From Dactylorhiza incarnata (taxonomy: Eukaryota; Streptophyta; Magnoliopsida; Asparagales; Orchidaceae): 64,000 bases of DNA. Position 1 is the stretch's first letter; every line of letters starts with the position of its first letter. Location: contig JAWHQI010000166.1 in NCBI GenBank assembly GCA_033032865.1, positions 744,001 through 808,000 of the forward strand. Direction: 5' to 3'. Under the pieces are notes generated by a model that was not told the origin of the DNA, ran no database searches, and saw only the letters and a list, made by a program, of their open reading frames with translations. This document shows positions 33,779-45,617 of this stretch, in pieces. The translations under genes and the position numbers were made by a program.

Positions 33779-35160
33779 CAGAGTTTTCTTATTAAAAATC
33801 CTCTATGCCTTACTATGACTACTATTCCTACGAAAATACCTTCAAAACATTTTTCACTAAACTTGGTTGTAGGATGTTTTCCATTGTTAAGTACATATCA
33901 TTTACTGCCAAAAATTCTAAGATATGAAATCTTTGGTTTTCTGCCCTTTAGAATCTCATATGGGGTCTTACGATGGTTCTTATTGATGAGTGCTCTGTTT
34001 TGCACATGGCAAGCTGTGTTGATAGCTTTTGCCCAGAAGTATTCTGGAAGAGCAGAATCACTCAACATAGACCTGCCAGCTTCTATGAGGGTTCTATTCT
34101 TTCTCTCGGCTACTCCATTTTGCTGTGGAGTACGTGGAGAGGAAAACTCATGGTAGATACCTTGACTTTCACAAAACTCTGTCATGGCCCCAGACTGAAA
34201 TTCTGTTCCATGGTCACTTCTGATTTTGACCACTGAACAATCAAGTTCATTCTGAATAAGCTTGACAAATGTGGTGAATATGCCAAAGGTTTCTGACTTA
34301 AGTTTTAGAAAGAACACCCATGCAAACCGGGAATAGTCATCAACAATAACCAAGGTGTAAGCTTTCCCACCTAAGCTTCTAACTGACATTGGACCAAATA
34401 AATCCATATGCAGCAGATGAAGACATCTGGTAGAATTATTGCCAATTATGCTCTTAAAGCTAGCCTTTGTTTGCTTACCCATTTGGCAAGCATGGCAAGG
34501 GCTTTCTTTAATGCATTTAACTTTGGGGTCATCCCTTACCAAGTTGTGAGAAAATAACGTAGATATCATTTTGAAATTAATATGTGCTAGTCTCTTGTGC
34601 CATTGGTCACAAAGAGATGCATTATCTTTGGCAACAAAACACACTGGGGTAGAAGACTGTAAACATATAAAATCCAAACAGTATATACCACTACTCCTAG
34701 AGCCTGTTAAATTAGTTTTCGCAGACACGGAAATCTTTATCAGGCATCTATCTCTAAAGAACTCAACGGTATAGCCTTTGTCACACAGTTGGCTTATGCT
34801 AATCAGATTATATTTCAATCCTTTCACATGAGCTACACGTGTGAAAACGACTGAGCCGTTGGTTATTGAACCATAGCCTATAATAATACCTCATTCAGAT
34901 CCGCCAAACTTTACTTTAGGCCCGTTCTCAACTGGAACATAATCATGAAGTAATCTTCTTCTCCCGGTCATATGCCGAGAGCAACCACTGTCCAAATACC
35001 AGATAAGAATTTCATCGGCCTTTGGACATTCCTGCAAACATGATCAATACCCCTTAGGAGCCCAAACCTTTTTGGGCCCTTGGTTCCTTGTTAGTGGAAC
35101 ACCACTTGGAACATTAACTTTGCAAGTGGTCGGTCTTGCACTGTTAACTCGTGGAGTTCT
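33779..35160 (-). pseudogene. SIRE-like element B: protease and integrase
   Basis: The protease motif WYLDSGCSRHMTG (D-S-G codons at 34985-34993) is upstream in a degraded frame. The frame 34827-33898 has a GAG-pre-integrase segment (NLISISQLCDKGYTVEF, HKRLAHINFKMI, CHACQMGKQTKASF) and an integrase core with HMDLFGPM (first Asp), IRSDHGTEF (second Asp) and PQQNGVAERKNRTL (Glu). About 40 codons and a frame break separate it from the next frame at 33778. Most catalytic residues are still readable. Confidence 0.85.
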
Positions 35161-37378
35161 TGGCACAGCATGATTGAACCAACAAGCTATGGCAAAATGA
35201 CCAATTTTGCCACAACACTAGCATTCAAATCTATTGTATCTCCTCTTTGTGTTCTGCTGATCCTTTTGAATGGGTGGCTTTGCAGGAGGAGCAACCTTGG
35301 AGGTAGAAGCCTCGTTGGTGCAACATACACAATTCTTAGGCACAATAGGCTTGACCTGCGGTGCCTTCTTAGCATTTGATCCATGAACGAATGGTCCATG
35401 ATGCTTCAATTGAACTTCGTCATAAGGAGCCTTGAGGGAGCTAGATCCAAAGTTTCTGGGTCTGGTCCACACTGAGTTCACCTTGGCAGGTTCAACATGG
35501 GTTGGTCTGCTGAAGTGACCATAAATGCTCTCAAAATCATAGGTGTTCGTAGGAAGAATCACCTTCTTGAAAGTTGGAGCACACTGTGGACCCTTACTCT
35601 TTGCTTTAGCAGATCTTCTTTTGGCTGAATTACTTAGGCTCTTTTAAGCAACATGGCCCAAACCACTACTACCAGAACCAGCAGTGAAAGTGTCTATGAT
35701 AGGCAAAACTGTCTTGGGCTTAGAGAAGTTCATTGTGATCTTCTTTTCAGCCTCAAGTTGTTTCGTCAAATCATTGATAATTTCACTCTTCTGAATGCCT
35801 GCTGAAGTGGCCTCGGAGAGTGCAATCTTCAAGGATAAGATTTCTTCCCTGAGTAGGTTAGATTCTTCAATCTCCTTTCTCAGGTTTGATTCTTGATCCT
35901 TTAGGGATTGAATCTCCTTTGATTGAGTTTTAACAAGCTTTCAACACTTATTAAACCCCTTCAACATTTCCTCATACTTAGCAGTCAACTCAGAATCCTC
36001 TTCCGAATAGTAGTTTTCATTAGCATCAGATGTCGTTTTGAATATGAAAGAGGTGTAGAAGATAATACCTGACCGGTGAAAGGAACAATATCATTGTCAT
36101 CATCTGACATGGCCATTAGACTGTAGAAGCAGTCTTCTGTGAGACCTTTTCCTCTATATTGACCAAATTGGTCTTCTGTATCAGGTTGAGCCATCAATCC
36201 AAAGAATGCCTCTTCATCTGAGTTAGACTCATTTGAGTTACTATCACTCAGAGTCTTGGACTTCTTGGCAACAAAACTCTTCTCCTCTTTCTTCTTTCCT
36301 TTGAAGGACTTCTTTTCTTCTTTTCTTGAAGATTCCTTCTTCTTGTGTGGGCAATCAGCTATCATGTGCCCTGGCTTTTTACGACAATAACAAACGGGTT
36401 CAGTATAATCATGTTTGTTCGGTTTAGAACCATACCTGTCGTTTTTGTCACGGTGTGATCTCCTGTGATCTCTTGAGGAAGATGAGCCTTTTCTCATTTG
36501 TCTCCTCTTGCTAAGCAACTTTTTGAATTGCTTGGAGAGGAGGGAAAATTCTCCTTCAGATAGTTCTGATTCTTCAGAAGTGTTTTCAGCTTTATCCTCA
36601 GAAGACTCATCCCTCACAGGGGATAGAGCCCTGCTTCTCCGGGAGCTTTCAGCCTTTAGAGCAATGGTCTTCTCCTTGCTAGAGCTCCTACTGCTTTCCT
36701 CTTCTGACTTCCTGATACTCAACTTTAGCTCATGGGAGAGCAGCTTCCCATATAGAATCTGTGGCTCCGTAGTAGCCAACTTACCATACTCTCTGCTAGC
36801 TATCACCTTGGGGTCCCATTCCTTAGACAGGGATCTAAGGAATTTATCGTTTAGTTCACCCACGGTGAATTCTCTTCCATAGTTTCTCAGACCATTTACA
36901 ATCTTGAAGAATTTCTCGTAAGTGTCAGAAATTATGTCTTTGCCTTGTTGCTTGAAGGCTTCGTATTCTTGGTTCAGCAAAGACTTCCTGTCATCTCGAA
37001 CTTCTTCAGTACCTTCCATCAAAACCACAATAGAATCCCACATCTCTTTTGCAGACTTGCAGTGAATCAGATTTTGTAGCATTGAATCATCAATTGCACC
37101 TGCTATGATGTGCTTTGCTTTCTTGTCCAGAGTGACAAGTGCAATTTCATCCTTTGTCATGTCCATCACTTTCTTTGGCACTTTTTGGTGGCATCAATGG
37201 TAGAAGCAACCATGGGAATATGGGGACCTTCCTTAACTATTTGGGAGATTCGGGGATCATTTGCTTCCATGTAGAAGATGACTCTTTCTTTCCACATGGG
37301 GAAATTCTCCTTAGTGCAAACTGGGAGCTTGGAGGAAAACCTTTCCATGCCTCTGTCCATAGATAGAGATCTTGACAA
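35161..37378 (-). pseudogene. SIRE-like element B: gag
   Basis: Starts at an ATG at 37378 (MSRSLSMDRGMERF), with a one-base slip in an A run near 37180 that shifts into the long frame 37181-35985. That frame holds the copia Gag core (near 37130-36700), an S/E/K-rich linker and a zinc knuckle-like CYCRKKPGHMIADC near 36390-36350, whose first cysteine spacing is shortened. Further frames 35832-35644 and 35562-35218 continue with a helical segment and KAPYDEVQLKHHGPF. Sireviruses have long Gags with coiled-coil tails, which fits. A C-X-C-rich motif (PKNCVCC) near 35340 may be a second knuckle remnant. Confidence 0.82.
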
Positions 37379-37430
37379 CGTAGAAGGATCTTTAATCTAG
37401 GTGTTAACCTCTTAAAGATAACCTAGCTTT

Positions 37431-37438
37431 TGATACCA
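37431..37438 (-). other. Primer binding site of element B
   Basis: The minus strand reads ATTGGTATCAAAAGC directly after the LTR end, matching the TGGTATCA core complementary to the initiator tRNA-Met 3' end. Confidence 0.75.
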
Positions 37439-38173
37439 ATTGAAAGAAATCGTTGTCTACCTAAATCACCTAGAGGGGGGTGAATAGGTGATCTCTACTG
37501 CGATTGCGGAATAAAATTTTTGCACAAACACAACAAAAAAAATCACAGCACAGAGACACAAGATTTATAGAGGTTCCCCAAAGGTGGGTACTCCTCTCTC
37601 CCGCTCCGCCTATCTAGCACTTCGGGCTAGCGTCGGCAACTTCACCAAAACTCAGATTTATCAACAAATCCTATACTCGGAGACAACAACTCCTACAAAC
37701 TCAGAGAACAACCTCTCCTACAAACTCAGAGTAAATAACTCCTACAACTCGGAGTAAACAACTCCTACAAAATAACTCGGAGTAAAAACTCCTACAGGAA
37801 TTAATTAAAGTTTGAAACAAAACTTCTTTTGAATCTCAATAGAGATTAACTTCAGATCTGGAGAGACTGAATCTTCTTCTTCCTTTAGAGTGAAAGCTTG
37901 GATCTTCAAGGATTAGGAAGAGTAAAGAATCGGCAAACCCGATCTGAGTAGGCCCTTTGATTAATTTGAAAAGATCTTCAATATAGAGAGCAACAACTAG
38001 ATCAAAGGCCTTCTTATCTGAAAAATCTCTAGCAACACTGAAGAACGAATCTTGAGCGGCGCACTTTAGATCTCAGAAACTTGTTCAACAAGAGAGAAAG
38101 AAAATGGCTAGCTTCTTCTTTTACAATCGGGTTATCTCTTTTTTCTTCTTGGTTTGCCCTAAAAATATAAGAT

Positions 38174-38181
38174 TATTTATA
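38174..38181 (-). promoter_or_regulatory. TATA box of element B LTR
   Basis: The minus strand reads CCCTATAAATAATC. The U3 repeat array lies about 115 bp upstream of it. Confidence 0.65.
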
Positions 38182-38295
38182 GGGAGACCTCCAATGGCTC
38201 GGGCGACAAACAAGGAGGGATCACCACGTGTACTGTACATGGCGGCCAACCCTAAATTTCAAAGACGAAACATAAATTTGAAATCCATCTGTCCG

Positions 38296-38640
38296 TCATT
38301 TGTCGAGATTTTACGTGAACACTCGACGAATTGACTTAGCCATTGAAAAATACTGATCAAGGCTTGAAAACTGTCTTCTGATTCCATTCGTCAGAATTCG
38401 TCGGGAGTTCTCGAGAACATTCAACGAATTGACTTAGCCGCACATTTTCCTTCACAAGTCTGCCTTTTTGACTTCTGTCTGCGTTCGTCGATATTCGTCG
38501 GGAGTTCATGAGAACATTCGACGAATAGACTTAGCCGCAGAAATTTCTTCTTTAAACTAGAAATTTGGCTTCTGTCTGGATTCATCGAGATTCATCGGAA
38601 CTTCACGAGACATCTCGACGAATTGACTTAGCAAAAATTT
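38296..38640 (-). repeat. Dyad repeats in element B U3
   Basis: Four imperfect units of about 85-90 bp. Each has ATTCGTCGGGAGTTC, a short centre, then GAACATTCGACGAATT and GACTTAGCC; the two halves pair as an inverted repeat. The dyad resembles that of the unrelated element at 48070-48370, and GACTTAGCC also ends the LTR A modules. Confidence 0.75.
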
Positions 38641-38936
38641 CTTTTCTCCTGAAAACCTGCTCCACTCCTCAAACTTGAAAACCTTCAGTTATGAGTATAT
38701 GAAGTACACCCCAATAGAGAGATTACACATGGACCAACACTTTGTTCTACACAATGAGGGATTACATTGTCTAGAACTGTGTTTGGTGGTCCATTGCAAC
38801 CTGACTTTGGTGTGCACTTTGCATTAAGACCTGTCATAACACATCTAAATAGAAATCATCAAATACATCCTCAATTCAATTTAGTTCACTAGGGGACATC
38901 TTCAAATCCAGGTAATTGTGGATACAATACCCAACA

Positions 38937-40287
38937 AAGACGATTTGGCATAGGCATTCTTCTGGATGAATCGTCTACACGAATCATCTTGGTGACTGAT
39001 TGCTCCAAGACGATATTTCAACCATTGTTTTTCTAGACGATTTGTCTGCATGATTTCATCAAGATGATAAGTTGTTCTTCAGCCTTCTAGCCGATTTGTC
39101 AACACAAATCGACTTACCATTCTTCAAGGCGATACTTCATTCTTCAGCATGATTTGTCTTGATGCATATGAAGATAACTTCTCCTAGACGATTTGTCTTG
39201 ACGCTTCTGAAATGTCATCTTGATACCTCGACGATATCTCGAGTGTCCAGAATGATAATTGACTTAGTCAATATCCTTCCTTTGCAGAAAACTTTAGCAA
39301 TGTCTTTGAATCATCTTAATACTTGTTTAGCCTTTTTCCAGAGTGAAATCTGACTCCTTCTAGACAAATCGACTTGATTACTGTGAAATGTCGTCTTGGA
39401 TCCTAGCCGATAAATAGAGTCACCAAGACGATAATGGACATATTCGATTTCTTTATTATTTATTTACATCGTAGAGTCTTCAAGATGAATCCTTCTACAC
39501 GATTCCTTGGCCTAGTCTTCTGGTCGATTTGTTCTACACAAATCGGCTTGATAGATCTTTGTAATATACAAGATGATATTGGGATGTACTTTAGAACATA
39601 TCGTGTTGGTGTATATGAATTGTCGTATTGGCGCTTCGACGACATTTCGAGTGATCATGAAGATACTTGACTTGGTCTCTTCCTTTCTTCATGTTGCTTC
39701 TTTAGTCTATCCGCAACATACTTCTACGTCGATATGAAGTTGTATGTAAGCCTTGTCAAGATGTTATCATCTTGGAGAATGTCTTACCAAGACGATATCG
39801 AGTTCTTCACTCGACGATAATTAGACTTACCAAGATGATATTTTCCTTAACTGATTTCTAAACTTCTACCTAAGTTGTCTCTTGGTTTTAGTAGGCAAAT
39901 AGTCTTGTTACTTAAGAGATGTCGTCTTGGTACCTCGACAATATCGTCGAGTGACCAAGATGATATTTTCCTTATTCATTTTTCATGTCTTTCTCAACTT
40001 ACTTCCTATACTCTAGCTGACTTGATAACTTTATATTATTGTTGATATAGAGTTAGTGTCAAGTCTAATGTAGTCTAGATCATAGGTCGACATGGTCTTT
40101 TGCACAATGAGGGATTACATTGGCCAAAAAATGTCTGATCACACTAAGTCTAGTCATATATTAGACATGCACTGTTATGAACCTGAAATTACTTAAACAA
40201 GAAACTATGTTTATCAAATACATATGTGCTCATCTATATTGCGAGGGCTTCTTCAAATCAGGAATATTGTGGGCACTATTCCCAACA
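38937..40287 (-). repeat. LTR A3, partial SIRE-like LTR
   Basis: Runs from U3 repeats to the LTR end TTCCCAACA (40281-40287). It carries the minus-strand 5' part of family A, complementary to A2, with about 137 bp overlapping (38937-39073 versus 28554-28690). An env-like tail is on its right, so it is a 3' LTR. Confidence 0.8.
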
Positions 40288-40755
40288 ATGCCTCTCTGCA
40301 GCTTGCTATTCCTGCATCTGATCAATTATAGAGCTTGAAGCTCGTACAAATGGTTGGGTAGCAGATGTGCTGGGAATTTCCTCATCATCATTGATGATGT
40401 AGGGAGAGTTATTTCCTTCTGCTCCGACATTCCTTACGTCTGCAGAAGCTAGGATTTTTTGAGAAACTGCTGGGTCCTCTTGGAGGGTCAACCTATGGAA
40501 GATTGCTTCGTCAGCCCCATGAGCAGGGAGCTCAGTTTGAGTCTCCCCCTCAACCTCAGCAATCTCCTATAAGAATTGTCTCCCTTCAGCACTGGAGCTG
40601 TCTCCCCCTCAACTGGAGAAGTTTCCCCCTCAAATCATATAGGGGTTGGACTTGCAGCAGGGAGATCTCCCTCAGAACAACTTTGCTCACTTGTAGGAGC
40701 ATCTTTTCTTTTCACTGTTATGGCCTTCTTTGGTGCCTTCTTTGATGTGACATGA
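40288..40755 (-). pseudogene. C-terminal part of env-like ORF in inner SIRE-like element
   Basis: The minus strand reads SKKAPKKAITVKRKDAP near 40745, then an acidic/proline stretch with one stop, three FEGETSPVEGE-like repeats, and the frame 40491-40306 ending near IIDQMQE. Just downstream is a GCAGAGAGGCA purine tract and LTR A3. It is related in position to the fragment at 26808-27429 but hardly similar in sequence. The ORF is broken by a stop near 40645 and a frame break near 40500. Confidence 0.5.
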
Positions 40756-42160
40756 GTAGGTTAGAACATCCTACCTACTAAGTATAATGTATAAGGATCA
40801 AACAAAAACAACTAAGGCAAATATCGTCGTGTCAACAAGATACACACAATGATATCGCTGAGATCACTCGCTGTAGACAGCAAAAGAACTCAGTCAAGAA
40901 TCGTCGTGACAATAGGAAGAATACGACGATATCATTGTATCAACCAAGTACACACGACGATATCATTGTGATGTCTTAAGAAGGGCTAACTAAGATGAAT
41001 ATCATCATGAAGAAGCCTTATCATCAAGAAGGCTATCAAATATCATGGAGACAGTTTACAGCTGAGGTAGTAGTCAGAATGATTTCGACGATATCAGTGA
41101 GAAGACCTCATATTGACAAGATGATCTCGACGATATCGATGAGAAGACTTCCTGTCACCATGACTGCATATGTACTTGTGAAGTTCCATATCGTCGAGAT
41201 ATCTTCCTCTGGTGAAGATTTCATAAGACTTAAAGAAATGTCTAAAGTCCCAAATGGATCGCTGAGACAACAAGCTCTGTCGTCGAGATGTTGCTCATAT
41301 CATCGAGACAGACCAAGATATTTTGAAATGCACTGTCTACATTTAATGTCGCCGTCTAAGGGTCCAATCAGCGGCCGCTGTTAAGGAATGGGCTTCTGCC
41401 ATAAAGGAGTGTCCAGAATAGACTGTTAGAAGGTCTTGTCATATAAAAAGACAAAATGTGCGCCCTAACAAATTACAGAGAACGGAGTCAGAACAAATAA
41501 TGGCTGCAAGAAGGAGGAACAATTTCTTGAGAATAATACACTCATAATCTTAGTTCTCTAAGTACTAGTCAAGCATCATCGACTAATAAGTTGTGTTCCA
41601 GAAAGAAGAAGAGAATAGAAGAGAAGCTTTCGTGGATCAGTAAAACCTTCTTTAAATCTTTCGCTTTAAGTCTAGAGGCCATCTGCATCAGGCCTCAGAA
41701 GAACTCTCTAGAGCTGTTTGGAGTATTCCTCAATCTTGTAAGACAATATATTCTCTGTAAGGCCTTTGTGCCTGAGTTGTAGGGCCCTGTGCCTGAGTTG
41801 TAGTGTCTTATGTCTGAGCTGTAGTGACTTTGTGCCTGAGTTGTAGGGTTTCTGGAACCTGAGGTAGGATCTATAGTAGATCTGAGTTCTAGGGCCTGTG
41901 TGTCTGAGTTGTAGGGCCTTGTTGCCTGAGTTGTAGGATCTGTGAAAGAGATCTGAGATTTGGAGGAGTTGGCCGAGTCTAGCATACTGCTAGATAGGTG
42001 AAGGGTTTTAGTGGAGTACCCACACTGGGGAACCACTATAAATGTTTGTGTGCTATCTGTGATGTGATTTTTGTTTAGCTGAAACTATAAAAGATCAAAG
42101 CAATTTTAAAAACACTTATTTACCCCCCTCTAGGTAGTTAGACTACACCCTAAACTAACA
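40756..42160 (+). mobile_element. Opposite-strand LTR inserted in the inner SIRE-like element
   Basis: About 1.4 kb with + strand LTR features: a U3 field with repeated GATATCGTCG and ATCATCGAGAC words (40830-41340), a TATA box ATATAAAAAG at 41441-41450, a run of GTGCCTGAGTTGTAGGGCC repeats (41765-41940), a C6 tract at 42122-42129 flanked by TTACC and TAGGTAG, and a CTAACA end at 42160. It resembles a reversed family A LTR in plan but not in sequence. The left edge (about 40753) and a target duplication could not be fixed. No primer binding site follows, so it is probably solo or truncated. Confidence 0.6.
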
Positions 42161-43093
42161 ATGGTGTTGTAGAGACATGCATATATGGTCCATGATTTTT
42201 CATTTGGACCTCCTCATGGGGTGCTTTTAAAGCACTCAACCCAATGTTTGCTCTATTCTTTAGATTATGTGGCTTAGTAGCACTGGTAGAGCACCCATTG
42301 GTGAAGTATCCATATGTTAAATCTTGATCATATGTGATGGAGGGCAGGATAACTTTTTGGAAGATGGTTTTAGATGAGGAGGCATGTTCCTTCTCCTTAT
42401 TATAGCCCAGTCCACTTCCATGAGAAATGGAGAAACTGTCTATAATTTTTAGAACAGTTTTAGGCTTTGAAAAGCTTGATACAAGCTTTCTTTCTAAAAG
42501 TAGCTTCTCCTCCACAACCTTGATAACTTTATCCTTTTGAGCCAATAAGTTGCTATGAGCTTCATACTTCTTTTGATGTATAGAGAGCTCATTGGTCAAC
42601 CTTATTATCTCAAGGGATTTCTCATCCACCTGGGATTTGAAAGGCTTGAGAATTTCTATTTATTTAGCCTGAGCTATAGTCAAGGCTTCGCACTTTTTTA
42701 ACATTTTTAGAACAGTGCAACACTAGCTGAGCAGATCTTTAAACTGGTCTGATAACTGAGAATCACACTCATCACTAGATGATGAGTGTGCTTTTGTTTC
42801 AGCATCACTCTCACTTTCTGAAAGAGGGGTTCTGAGTAATGCCTTAATCGAACCAGTGTTGTCCATGATTAATCACTTATTCTTCAGAGTCACTGTCATC
42901 ATCTAACAATGACATAGGTTCTCGTATGCACATTCTTTCTGCAGGATAACATATCTCCCATTCTTCTCTTCTACACAATGGCACCTTCATAGAACTGATC
43001 TCTCTAGAGTTCTTTCTGGAAGACATAGTGAAAACACCTTTTCCCTTGATGAGGGTGTTGTTCAAGATGTTAGGCTCTTTTTGAACAACCTAT
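42161..43093 (-). pseudogene. Gag remnants of inner SIRE-like element
   Basis: The minus strand opens near the PBS with 43065-42877 (acidic tail LLDDDSDSEE), then the frame 42629-42150 with a helical, Lys/Glu-rich region and KAPHEEVQMKNHGPYMH. The latter is homologous to the gag tail of element B near 35430-35390. The Gag core and zinc knuckle are missing, and protease, integrase, RT and RNase H are absent between here and 40755. The element is thus a non-autonomous deletion derivative. Confidence 0.72.
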
Positions 43094-43104
43094 CTCTGAT
43101 ACCA
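43094..43104 (-). other. Primer binding site of inner SIRE-like element
   Basis: The minus strand reads TGGTATCAGAG two bases after the LTR, the exact 5' part of the initiator tRNA-Met PBS. Confidence 0.82.
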
Positions 43105-43106
43105 CT

Positions 43107-45617
43107 TGTTAGAATAGGGGTGTCTTTACCTAGAGGGGGGGGGGGGCGGTGATTAGGTGATACCAGCTATTTAAAATCTTTTGCGGAATAATACAGATGA
43201 GTGCACAACACACACTACAAGCACAATAGAGACACATCAATTTATAGTGGTTCCCCAAGATGATGAGTACACTGTCCCCCTTCACCTATCCAGCAGCTTG
43301 CTAGACTCGACAATCTCCACCAAACTCAGATCCACGGATCTTACAACTTAGGTCCCGCAATTCCCAACACTCAGAAGTACCGTCTGAATTCCTACAACTC
43401 AGAGACCACCATGTCCTATCTCAGATACCGCAAGATCCTACACTTAGAAGCACTCCAGCTTCCTACCTCAGAGACCACCGTCTCCTATGCTCAGGCTTGG
43501 ACAGAGCCCTAAAACTCAGATCCCACTTAAGGAATCCTACAGCTCATATCTCTAGCATAGATCCTACAAGTTATAAGTTTTGGTTACAAAACTTTTCTAT
43601 AAACTCAGATTGATTTGCTTGAAAGTTCTGGAGTCTTCTTGAAGTCTTGGTGAAGATTGGCTTCTTCTAGAGTTTGCTTGCAACTGATGAACTGAAAATT
43701 CTTCTGCACATACATACTCTTCTTTTTGCTGAGAGATCCTTGATCTGCAACAACAACTTTTATCGACCTTTCTTTCTTCGAGAAGATATTATATATTTCT
43801 CATTTAGGTTCGTATTCTCCTTCCTTTAGCTTTTCAATAGAAGAGTACTTGAACGACAAAAACACTTTTCTTCAGATTAATCGATTAGCGCATTATGGTT
43901 TGAGATGCCATCACATTCCCTTTTATAAGACATGAATGTCTAACGGTCGATTCTAGGACTGACATAATGTCAGAGATCTCCTTCATTAAAAGACGTAATT
44001 CATCGGCTCAATCTACGACGATAATTAATGATAAAACGCCAAAATTGTGTTTTAATTTGAATTCATGACTTCTAGTCAACTGACTAGATGTCTAGTCGAA
44101 TCTGCTTCTTCAGGATGATTCAACGTTGTATGGTTTTGCTTCAGTTTATTCTGCATGAATCATCATGATGCCTTGATGCCCTTTAAGAGAATTTTGCATA
44201 GACATTCTTCTGGACGATTCGTCTACACGAATCATCTTGGTGACTGATATCTTCCAAGATAATATTTCAAGCTTTGTTCTTCTAGACGATTTGTCTGCAC
44301 GTCTTCTTCAAATCGATAAATCACTCTTCAGCCTTCTAACAGATTCGTCCACACGAACCAACTTAGCCATTCTTCGAGGCGATACTTCATTCTTCAGCAC
44401 GATTTGTCTTGATACATATGAAGAGCAAGTTCTTCTAGCAGATTTGTCTTGAAGCTTCTGAAATGTCGTCTTGGTTCCTCGACGATGTTTCGAGTGACCA
44501 AGGCGATAATTGACTTAGCCAATATTATTCCTTTGCATAAACCTTCAGTAGACTCTTCGATCATCTTGATACTTCTTTAGCCTTCTTCAAAATGATACCT
44601 GACTCCTTGTAGACAAATCGACTTGATATTTCTGAAATGTCATCTTGGATCCTCGACGATAATTCGAGTCACTAAGATGATAAATGACTTAGTCAATTTC
44701 TCTTTCAGATAAATACTCACTAGAGTCTTCAAGCTGAATTCTTCTACACGATTCTTTAGCTTATGCCTTCTGGTCAAATTTTTTCTACACGATTTTTTAT
44801 CTTATGTCTTCTAGTCGAATTCTTCTACACGATTCGGCTGGATAGCTCTTTACAATATTCAAGCCGATATTGTGTTCTCCTGATCATGTCATCTTGGTGT
44901 TTATGAAAGGTCGTTTTGGCTCCTCGACGACAGTTCGAGTGACCAAGATGATAATTGACTTGGCCTCTTTCTTCTTTCATGTTACTCCTTTAGACTATTC
45001 ACAGCATACTTCTACGTCGATATGAAGGTGTACAGGAAGCCTTGCCAAGATGATATTGTCTTGGAGAGTATCTTACCCAGATGATATCGAGTTCTTCACT
45101 CAACGATATTGATATCTTCATTCGACGCTATTGAGACATACCAAGATGATATTTAGACTTACCAAGATGATATTTGCCTTAATTGATTTCTGAGTTTCTG
45201 CCTTAGATATATCTTGGTACTTTGTAGGCGAATCGTCTTAATACTTACGAGATGTCGTCTTGGTTCCTCGATGATATTTTGAGTGACTAAGATGATATTT
45301 GCCTTAGCCATTTTCTGACTTTCTCAACTTACTACCATTGCTCTAGCTGACTTGATATACTTATATTCTTGTTGATACTGGGTTTGTGTCAAGTTTAACA
45401 TAGTTTAGATCATAGGTCAACATGGTGTTTTGCATAATGAGGGATTACATTAGCAAAACTATGTCTGATGACACAAAGTATAGTCCTATGTTAGACATGC
45501 ACTATCATGTACCTGAAATTACTTAAACAAGAAAATAAATTCATCAAATACAGATATGTTCATTTATATTATGAGGGCTTTTTCAAAACAGGAACATTGT
45601 GGACATTGTTCCCAACA
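43107..45617 (-). repeat. LTR A4, 5' LTR of inner SIRE-like element
   Basis: 2511 bp, TGTTAGAATAGGGG...GTTCCCAACA. Contains a G12 run near 43135, a TATA box near 43915-43925 (minus strand CTTATAAAAGGG) and the family A U3 field near 44100-45330. It carries a PBS on its left, so it is a 5' LTR. Another partial LTR abuts it at 45618. Confidence 0.85.

Larger units (their letters stand above)
37441..38936 (-). repeat. 5' LTR of SIRE-like element B
   Basis: 1496 bp, TGAAAGAAATCG...ACCCAACA on the + strand (TGTTGGG...TTTCA on the minus strand). It contains a G6 run near 37475 flanked by CACCTA/TAGGTG, a TATA box at 38174-38181 and four U3 repeats at 38296-38640. On its right it abuts LTR A3, into which B was inserted. 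No partner 3' LTR exists in the window. Confidence 0.82.

Noticed and set aside
40753..42165. Target duplication around the opposite-strand LTR
   Set aside because: ATGGT follows the right end, but no matching five bases are found near the left edge.
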